Assembly: GCA_903827245.1 (NCBI GenBank) | Contig: CAIKHO010000042.1 | Coordinates: forward strand, 1 to 64,000 | DNA from: an uncultured Opitutia bacterium | GTDB lineage: Bacteria > Verrucomicrobiota > Verrucomicrobiia > Opitutales > Opitutaceae | Length of the DNA: 64,000 bases | Direction: 5' to 3' | In this document: positions 56,681 through 64,000 of the stretch, piece after piece | Position numbering within the stretch: the stretch's first letter is position 1 | Layout of the letters: each line of letters opens with the position of its first letter | Position numbers and translations under genes: made by a program | The notes under the pieces: generated by a model | Databases searched by the model: none | The model's input: only the letters and a program-made list of their open reading frames with translations | Told to the model about the DNA's origin: nothing

Positions 56681-59539
56681 ATGGCGCAAGACTTGAAAGA
56701 CACCCTGCAGCTCCCGAAGACCGATTTTCCGATGCGTGCGGGGCTGGCGCAACGCGAACCGGTGCGGGTCGCCCATTGGGAAAAAATGGGTCTCTACGAG
56801 GCCATCCAGCGCAAGCGCGCCGCCGCCGGCGCCCCCGCTTTCGTGCTCCACGACGGCCCGCCCTTCACCAACGGTGACCTGCACCTCGGCCATACGCTGA
56901 ACAAGACCCTCAAGGACCTGATCAACCGCTACAAGTCCATGCGCGGCTTCCGCACACCGTACGTCCCCGGCTGGGACTGCCACGGCCTGCCGATCGAGCA
57001 AAAGGTCACCGCCGAACTGCGCGAAAAGAACGAAACCGTCACGACCGCCCAGTTGCGTGCGAAGTGCGACGCGTTTGCCGAGTACTGGATCGGCCGCCAG
57101 CGCACCCAATTCCAGCGCCTCGGGGTCCTAGCGGATTGGAAAAACGAATATAAAACCAAAGCTCCCGCCTTCGAGGCCGACATCCTGCGCACCTTCTCAG
57201 CGTTCGTCGAAAACGGCCTGACCTACCGCGCCAAGAAACCCGTGTACTGGTCCATTCCCTTCGAGACCGCCCTCGCTGAGGCCGAGATCGAATACAAGGA
57301 CCACACCTCCATCGCCATCTGGGTAAAGTTCCTCGTGCCGACCGACGAGGCCGCGAAATTCGGCCTTCCGACCGACAAGCCACTCTACATCGTCATCTGG
57401 ACCACCACGCCATGGACGATCCCCGCGAACATGGCCATCGCGCTGCATCCGACCGTGGACTATGTCGTCGCGGACGTTGGTGCCGAACGAATGATCGTCG
57501 CCGAGGCCCTGCTCGGCGCCGTCGTCTCCGCGGCCAAAATCGAACCGGCTCCCACGGTCGTTGCCCGACGCAAGGGCGCCGAACTCGAGAAACTCGCCGC
57601 CCGCCATCCGTTCATCGAACGCGCCTCCCCCGTCGTGCTCGCCGATTATGTCACGACCGACAGCGGCACCGGCGCCGTCCACACCGCGCCCGGCCACGGC
57701 GCGGACGACTATCTCACCGGCCTGAAGTACAAACTCGAGATCTACTGCCCCGTCAGCGACGACGGCAAATATCTCGACGACGGACGCATCCCGGCCGATC
57801 TGGTCGGCCTTACGACGCTCGAGACCGTCGAGGACCTCGCCGCCAAGAAGCCGGCGCCCGCCAATCTCGCCGTCCTCAAAAAACTCGCCGTCGCCAACGC
57901 CCTGCTGGCCAAGGCCAAGTACCTGCACAGCTACCCACATTGCTGGCGTTCCAAGACTCCGATCATCTTTCGCGCCGTGGACCAGTGGTTTGTCGCCCTC
58001 GACAAGAACAACACCCGCACCACCGCTCTCGCCGAGATCGCCACGATCGCCGCGCACCAGGGCTGGATCCCCGCGTGGGGCGAGGCCCGTATCCGCGGCG
58101 CCGTTGAGATGCGCCCCGACTGGTGCATCAGCCGCCAGCGTTCCTGGGGCGTGCCCATCCCCGCGTTCTTCGACGCCAAGAAAAACGCCTACCTTGACGC
58201 TGGCGTCGCCCGCGCCGTCGCCGACAAGATCGAGAAACTCGGGTCCAATCTCTGGTACGACACCACGGCCGCGCAAATCCTCGAGGGCGTGAAGCTCCCC
58301 GCCGGCTGGCCCGCCGCCGCTGAGCTCACCTGTGGACGCGACACGCTTGACGTGTGGATCGACTCCGGATCCTCGCACGCCGCCGTGTTGAAACGGGGCC
58401 AGGGCAACACATCGTGGCCCGCGGATCTCTACCTCGAGGGCAACGACCAGCACCGCGGCTGGTTCCAGTCCTCACTCTGGACGAGCGTGATCGCCTATGG
58501 CGCCGCGCCGTACAAGGCCGTCCTCACCCACGGCTTCATCGTCGACGAGGAGCGCAACAAGCTCAGCAAGAGCAACACCTACCAGAAGCCCCAGACCAAC
58601 GATGCCTATCTCGCCGAGTATGGCGCCGATGTCATCCGGCTCTGGATCTCCTCCCAGAATTTCCGCGACGACATTCCGATCTCGAAGGAAATCCTCTCGC
58701 ATGTCAGCGAAACCTACCGCCTGACCCGCAATACCTTCCGCTACCAACTTTCCGTGCTCCACGACTTCGACCTCGCGCAGCATGCCGTGCCTCCCGGGCA
58801 GATGGACACGCTGGATCGTTGGGCGCTGCACCAGACGGCCACGCTGCTGAGGGAATGCGAGAAGGCTTACGACGCCTATGAGTTCCACCGCGTCTACCAG
58901 CTCTGCAACCAGTTCTGCGCGGTCACCCTCTCCGCGACCTACCATGACATCCTCAAGGACCGGCTCTACACGCTCGGCAGCGGCTCCCCGCTCCGCCGTT
59001 CCTCGCAGACCGCCATCCATCACATTTTCCAGACGCTCGTGAAGGTCCTCGCGCCCATCCTCACCTTCACGGCCGATGAGGCGTGGGCCTTCGCCACCGC
59101 CAGGATCGAGTACACCGCCGACTCCATCCACCTCCAGGACTGGCCCGTGGCGCCCGCCACGTGGACCAATGGCGAGGTCGAGGCCGACATCGCGGCACTC
59201 CTCAAGGTGCGTTCCCAGGTCAACGAGGCCATCGAGCCGTTGCGCGCCGCCGGCAAGCTCGGGAAATCGCTCGACGCCGCCGTCACGCTGACGGGACCCA
59301 ACGACGATGCGGTGTTCCGCGTGCTGGAGAAACATCGCGACTTTCTTCCCGAACTTTTCATTGTCTCGCATGTCACGTTGGTGCCCGCGACGGGTGCCAT
59401 CCTTTCCGCCGGCGCCCGTCCCTGCAGCGAGCTCAACTACGTCCGTTGCCCGCGCTGCTGGCGCTGGGTGCCGGCGCTCGAGGCCAGCAGTCACGGCGAG
59501 GTCTGCCCGCGCTGCGCCGAGGCCCTGCAGTCCGCCTGA
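56681..59539 (+). CDS. ileS: Isoleucyl-tRNA synthetase
   Basis: A 952-residue class I enzyme. HIGH motif present as GDLHLGHTLN, KMSKS as NKLSKSNTY, editing (CP1) domain with the TTPWTIPANMAI strand, and a C-terminal zinc-type segment CPRCWRWVP ... CPRCAEAL. It charges tRNA-Ile and edits Val. Start MAQDLKDTLQLPKTDFPMRAG at ATG 56681 is standard. It heads ileS - dksA-like - lspA with 17-52 bp gaps. Confidence 0.97.
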   Translation: MAQDLKDTLQLPKTDFPMRAGLAQREPVRVAHWEKMGLYEAIQRKRAAAGAPAFVLHDGPPFTNGDLHLGHTLNKTLKDLINRYKSMRGFRTPYVPGWDCHGLPIEQKVTAELREKNETVTTAQLRAKCDAFAEYWIGRQRTQFQRLGVLADWKNEYKTKAPAFEADILRTFSAFVENGLTYRAKKPVYWSIPFETALAEAEIEYKDHTSIAIWVKFLVPTDEAAKFGLPTDKPLYIVIWTTTPWTIPANMAIALHPTVDYVVADVGAERMIVAEALLGAVVSAAKIEPAPTVVARRKGAELEKLAARHPFIERASPVVLADYVTTDSGTGAVHTAPGHGADDYLTGLKYKLEIYCPVSDDGKYLDDGRIPADLVGLTTLETVEDLAAKKPAPANLAVLKKLAVANALLAKAKYLHSYPHCWRSKTPIIFRAVDQWFVALDKNNTRTTALAEIATIAAHQGWIPAWGEARIRGAVEMRPDWCISRQRSWGVPIPAFFDAKKNAYLDAGVARAVADKIEKLGSNLWYDTTAAQILEGVKLPAGWPAAAELTCGRDTLDVWIDSGSSHAAVLKRGQGNTSWPADLYLEGNDQHRGWFQSSLWTSVIAYGAAPYKAVLTHGFIVDEERNKLSKSNTYQKPQTNDAYLAEYGADVIRLWISSQNFRDDIPISKEILSHVSETYRLTRNTFRYQLSVLHDFDLAQHAVPPGQMDTLDRWALHQTATLLRECEKAYDAYEFHRVYQLCNQFCAVTLSATYHDILKDRLYTLGSGSPLRRSSQTAIHHIFQTLVKVLAPILTFTADEAWAFATARIEYTADSIHLQDWPVAPATWTNGEVEADIAALLKVRSQVNEAIEPLRAAGKLGKSLDAAVTLTGPNDDAVFRVLEKHRDFLPELFIVSHVTLVPATGAILSAGARPCSELNYVRCPRCWRWVPALEASSHGEVCPRCAEALQSA

Positions 59540-59556
59540 ATTTTCTTACTACCGCC

Positions 59557-60453
59557 ATGCCCACCAAAAAGAAACCCGCCCCCGCGAAAAAGCCTGCCGC
59601 GCCTGCAGGCAAAACCGTTTCCAAAAAAATCCCGCCGGCCAAACCGGCCGTTGTTCCCGTGAAGAAAACCAAGACCGATTCCACCAGCAAGGCCTCCGCG
59701 TCCCGCGATGCCCTGCGCACCCGCATTCTCGGCGCCAAGAAAAAGCCGGCCAAGCCCATCGCCTTCAGCCTCGACGAGGTCCGCGCCATCGCGAAGACCG
59801 TCACGGCCAAGGACGCCAAGGCCCGGGACGCCAAGGCCGCCCTGCCCGGGGCGCCCGTGAAGAAAACCGACCTGAACGCGAAGGTGCTCAAGCCCGCCGC
59901 CCCGACCCACGTGAAGGCCGCGTCGCTCGCCGACATCCTGGGCTTCAACCCCAAGAAGGCCAAGTCCGCCGAGGCGGCGGAGGAGAAGGACGTGCCCGAG
60001 AAGTTCAAGCGCTTCTACAAGCTCCTCTTCGACCTGCGCAAGCACCTCACCGCCGGCATCGAGCTGCATTCCGAGGAGACGCTCAAGCGCTCCTCCAAGG
60101 ACGACGCCGGCGACCTCTCCGCCTACGGCCAGCACATGGCCGACGCGGGCACCGACACCTTCGACCGCGACTTCGCCCTCAGCCTCGTGTCCAGCGAGCA
60201 GGAGGCGCTCTCGGAGATTGATGCCGCCATCAAGCGCATCCACGACGGCAGCTACGGCGTTTGCGAGATCACGCAGAAGCCGATCGCCAAGGAGCGCCTG
60301 CTCGCCGTGCCCTTCACCCGCTACTCCGCCGGCGCGCAAAAGGAACTCGAGCGCAACCGTCACCGTTCCCGCACGCAGGCCGGCCTGTTCGGCGAGCTCG
60401 GCGAAGAGGGCGCCAAGATCGAGGAGGACAGCGGCGGGGGCGGCGACGAATAG
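59557..60453 (+). CDS. DksA/TraR-family protein with long basic N-terminus and degenerate zinc finger
   Basis: A 298-residue protein. The first about 130 residues are Lys/Ala/Pro-rich (PAPAKKPAAPAGKTVSKK), like histone H1 tails. The rest is a DksA/TraR-type coiled coil plus terminal domain: DRDFALSLVSSEQEALSEID and the IKRIHDGSYGVCEITQKPI signature. The usual CxxC...CxxC zinc ligands are reduced to a single Cys, so a zinc-free variant is likely. DksA modulates RNA polymerase with ppGpp. It sits between ileS and lspA as in related bacteria. DNA binding by the basic tail is inference. Confidence 0.83.
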   Translation: MPTKKKPAPAKKPAAPAGKTVSKKIPPAKPAVVPVKKTKTDSTSKASASRDALRTRILGAKKKPAKPIAFSLDEVRAIAKTVTAKDAKARDAKAALPGAPVKKTDLNAKVLKPAAPTHVKAASLADILGFNPKKAKSAEAAEEKDVPEKFKRFYKLLFDLRKHLTAGIELHSEETLKRSSKDDAGDLSAYGQHMADAGTDTFDRDFALSLVSSEQEALSEIDAAIKRIHDGSYGVCEITQKPIAKERLLAVPFTRYSAGAQKELERNRHRSRTQAGLFGELGEEGAKIEEDSGGGGDE

Positions 60454-60505
60454 GCGCCAGCCCGCCCCTTGTGGCGCCGGACCACGTCCGGCACCGCTCC
60501 TCTCC

Positions 60506-61021
60506 ATGGACCCGACCCTCGCGCCGCCCGCCACGCCCTGGCAGCGCGTGCACGCGTATCGCGTGTTGCTCGTGCTCGCGGTCGCACTCTTCGTCTTGGA
60601 CCAGGCCACCAAGGCCTGGATCGCCGGCCGCCTGCCCTACGGCACCTATGGCGAGCCCGGCGCCATCGCCGTGGTGCCCGGATTCTTCTACCTGATCCAT
60701 GTCGGCAACACCGGCGCCGCCTGGAGCATGCTCACCGGTAAAAGCGGCCTCCTTGCCATCCTCGCGGTGGCCACGCTCGGCGCGATCTTTCTCTGGCGGC
60801 GGGCCCTCGGCCTGCGCGCGCTCATTGTCCAGGTCAGCTTCGGCCTGCTGTGCGGCGGCATCGCCGGCAACCTTTCCGACCGGATCGTGCACGGCCATGT
60901 GATCGATTTCATCGACCTGCACTTCGGCAGCTACGTCTATCCCACGTTCAACGTCGCCGACTCCGGCATCTGCGTTGGCGTGGTGATCTACCTCTGGCAC
61001 ACGCTGCGCGCACCGGAGTGA
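60506..61021 (+). CDS. lspA: Prolipoprotein signal peptidase LspA
   Basis: A 171-residue signal peptidase II cleaving lipoprotein precursors. Four hydrophobic segments, catalytic Asp residues in GNLSDRIVHGHVIDFID and FNVADSGICVGV, and the conserved N-terminal LDQATKAWI motif. Start MDPTLAPPATPW at ATG 60506. It is the last gene of the ileS - dksA-like - lspA run and is followed by a REP pair. Confidence 0.95.
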   Translation: MDPTLAPPATPWQRVHAYRVLLVLAVALFVLDQATKAWIAGRLPYGTYGEPGAIAVVPGFFYLIHVGNTGAAWSMLTGKSGLLAILAVATLGAIFLWRRALGLRALIVQVSFGLLCGGIAGNLSDRIVHGHVIDFIDLHFGSYVYPTFNVADSGICVGVVIYLWHTLRAPE

Positions 61022-61040
61022 GGCCGCCGCTCTCCGGACG

Positions 61041-61113
61041 GTAGGAGCGGCTTTACGCCGCGATCCCTTCCTGTCAGTCGCCCCCGGTCATCGCGGCATA
61101 AAGCCGTTCCTAC
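61041..61113. repeat. REP-like inverted pair (GTAGGAGCGGC type)
   Basis: GTAGGAGCGGCTTTACGCCG (61041-61060) and its inverse CGGCATAAAGCCGTTCCTAC (to 61113), about 33 bp apart. The two-arm REPIN layout is the same as at 29654-29723. It lies between the convergent lspA and yicC genes. Confidence 0.9.
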
Positions 61114-61138
61114 AGGGCAATCCGCGCCATCGCCGCAC

Positions 61139-62007
61139 TCACTCCACGTTGGCAATCTGCTCCCGCACGCGCTCCAGCTCGTTCTTCAGCTCGATGACGG
61201 CCCGCGAAATCGTGAGGTCGTTCGCCTTGCTGCCAATGGTGTTCACCTCGCGGCCGATCTCCTGCAGGATGAACTCCGACTTGCGGCCGATCTCGGCCTC
61301 CGACCGCAGGAGCGCCGCAAACTGCTCGAAATGGCTGCGCAGCCGCGTGAGTTCCTCGGTGACGTCGCAGCGGTCGGCGAACAGCGCGATTTCCTTCAGC
61401 ACGCGCTCGTCATTCAGGTCGAGCTCCAGCTCCGCCTGCCGCAGCCGCTGCAGGAACTGTTCGCGGTAGGCTGCCGGCACCGCCGGGGCGCGGGTCGCGA
61501 TCGCGTCCACCTGCCGCCGCAGAATCTCCAGCCGCGCCAGAAAATCGACGAGCAAGGCCTCGCCTTCCCGCGCGCGCATGGCCGCAAAGCCCCGCAGCGC
61601 CTCGCCCAGGGTGGCCAGAACGGTCGCAGTCGCAGCCTCCGCCGCCGGCAGCTCCGCGGCCTTCCGCTGGGAATTGGCAATGGACCACAGCAATTCGGGC
61701 GTCGGCTCGAAACGCACCCCGCGCACCTCGGCCAGCGATTCGAGCCGGTCGAGTGCGGCACCGACCTCGGTTTCATCCCAGACAATCTCGCTCGCGCCCT
61801 TGGACCCGGTCAGCTCGATCACCACGCTCACGCGCCCGCGGGCCGCGACCTTGCGCACCTGCTCCCCCACCAGGGCCTCCAGGCTCTCCCACTCGTCCGG
61901 CAGCTTCACGGCCAGGTCGAGCGTCTTGCGGTTCACCGCGCTCACCTGGACCGTCAGCGTATAGCCCGCGATGGTGGAGGTCGCGCGACCGTAACCGGTC
62001 ATGCTTT

Positions 62008-62011
<4 letters not shown>
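61139..62011 (-). CDS. yicC: YicC family endoribonuclease
   Basis: A 290-residue YicC protein. [19 protein letters not shown] (start MxSMTGYGR is diagnostic), [36 protein letters not shown] and the C-terminal [19 protein letters not shown]. Family members are RNases that act on small RNAs or mRNA. Its ATG overlaps the trpB stop (ATGA at 62008-62011), so it is translationally coupled to trpB, an unusual pairing. Confidence 0.93.
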
Positions 62012-63231
<1,220 letters not shown>

Positions 63232-63477
63232 GGGAGCGCCAAACGTGGGCGCTCGGCCGCGGCGAATCAACGGCGAACTTGGCGGCCGGAACCAGCGCGG
63301 GCCGGTCTGGCCCGCACACTCCGCCGGTTTTCCCCTGACGCTTCTGACCATTGCTCGGTCCCCTCGCACCATGGACTCGGGTTCGAACCGCAAATAATGC
63401 TCGTCCGCCTGCGTAACGAACCGCTGTTTGTGTCCGTCAATCCAACGCTTCCAACCAACCCCAAAGGGAGAAACCCC

Positions 63478-64000
63478 ATGCAACCTCACCACCTCCGCCC
63501 TCTTGGGCGCGCCTTCCGCCCGATCCCGATCAGCCTTGGCCTGCTGGCGCTGCTGGGCAGCAGCCTCGGCCTGGCCTCCCTTGGCGTCGCGGCAGAACAG
63601 ACGGTGCCGGCCAATCCGCCGGCCCGCAGCGGGCAACCGCCCGCCGGTCCACGCGCCGGTTTGCCGCCGTTCCCGGTGCCGGGGAACAAACACGCCTCCT
63701 TCAAGGAAGGCCTGCCCACCTTCTGGATCGTCGGCGACTCGACCGCAAAAAACGGCCGGGATGATGGCAGCGAGGGCGGACGCTGGGGCTGGGGCCATGA
63801 AATCGACCGCTATTTCGACCTCGGCAAAATCAACGTGGAAAACCAGGCGCTGGGCGGCACCAGCAGCCGCGATTTCATCACGCGCGGCCATTGGGAGAAG
63901 GTGCTGGCCCAGGTGCAGCCGGGCGATTTCGTGGTCATCCAGTTCGGCGCCAACGACGGCGGCGGCAAGATCGACGACCAGCGGGCGAGAAAATCCATCG
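63478..64000 (+). CDS. SGNH/GDSL hydrolase (rhamnogalacturonan acetylesterase-like), truncated by window end
   Basis: At least 174 residues of a secreted esterase. AAAGGGAG (63463-63470) 7 bases before ATG 63478 is a good ribosome site. A signal peptide with hydrophobic core [18 protein letters not shown] is followed by a Pro/Gly-rich linker. SGNH blocks: block [12 protein letters not shown] (Ser), block [14 protein letters not shown] (Gly), block [14 protein letters not shown] (Asn). The Asp-His block lies beyond the window. Such enzymes remove acetyl groups from plant pectin, fitting a polysaccharide degrader (inference). Confidence 0.88.
   Translation, partial: MQPHHLRPLGRAFRPIPISLGLLALLGSSLGLASLGVAAEQTVPANPPARSGQPPAGPRAGLPPFPVPGNKHASFKEGLPTFWIVGDSTAKNGRDDGSEGGRWGWGHEIDRYFDLGKINVENQALGGTSSRDFITRGHWEKVLAQVQPGDFVVIQFGANDGGGKIDDQRARKSI

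Overview
The window is about 65% GC and almost wholly coding. The gene content points to a verrucomicrobium, most likely family Opitutaceae (inference). Three PVC-type traits support this: a 51-residue small basic protein of the Verrucomicrobia/Chlamydia type at 32124, a double-length UvrA of about 1,944 residues at 37138 like the long UvrA known in Chlamydia, and the gene order ileS - dksA-like - lspA. The LPS genes indicate a Gram-negative envelope.

Layout. 1-3121: recR, ybaB, a nucleotide-sugar-type epimerase and a DJ-1/PfpI protein. 3312-7520: a surface-glycan-like cluster that carries a clear lesion. The first half of an asparagine synthetase runs directly into the second half of an unrelated membrane protein near 4213, followed by a dihydrolipoamide-dehydrogenase-like flavoprotein and an FkbM methyltransferase, coupled by ATGA overlaps. 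7587-14736: hisA, an M42 aminopeptidase, the tig-clpP-clpX proteostasis operon, then tsaB-alr. 15134-21078: a strikingly animal-like UDP-glucose dehydrogenase, ftsH, tilS and serS. 21085-26011: an LPS core locus with two GT9 heptosyltransferase-like genes around a Kdo hydroxylase, and divergently a fused lipid A acyltransferase-heptosyltransferase. 26056-29494: two oligopeptide ABC ATPases and a Tat-exported enolase-superfamily protein. 29780-36994: trmL, a receiver-only regulator, smpB, rpoZ, cutA, the small basic protein, a DedA protein, tRNA-Arg(CCG), lpdA, a YvlD-like membrane protein, a GT4 glycosyltransferase and a DeoR regulator. 37138-44985: the giant uvrA, two more receiver-only regulators, and a protein built from perfect 33-residue ankyrin-like repeats. 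45275-52529: eno, an exported coiled-coil protein, rlmI, prfC and a D,D-carboxypeptidase. 52877-64000: hemF-hemE-hemG, ileS-dksA-like-lspA, trpB-yicC, and a truncated SGNH esterase at the edge.

The most unusual signal is how the chromosome carries short repeats. Gaps hold REP-like palindromes (GTAGGAGC type), long TTTGGCCACTGATTGCAC palindromes and several low-complexity families. Similar repeat-like DNA also appears in frame inside housekeeping genes. prfC contains a perfect 16-bp inverted repeat that is translated. rlmI, uvrA (twice) and hemF carry unusual Pro/Ser/Ala-rich stretches where their families have short loops. This resembles the Rickettsia palindromic elements and may be an undescribed form of repeat domestication in this lineage. 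No CRISPR array, prophage, transposase, rRNA operon or replication origin was seen.
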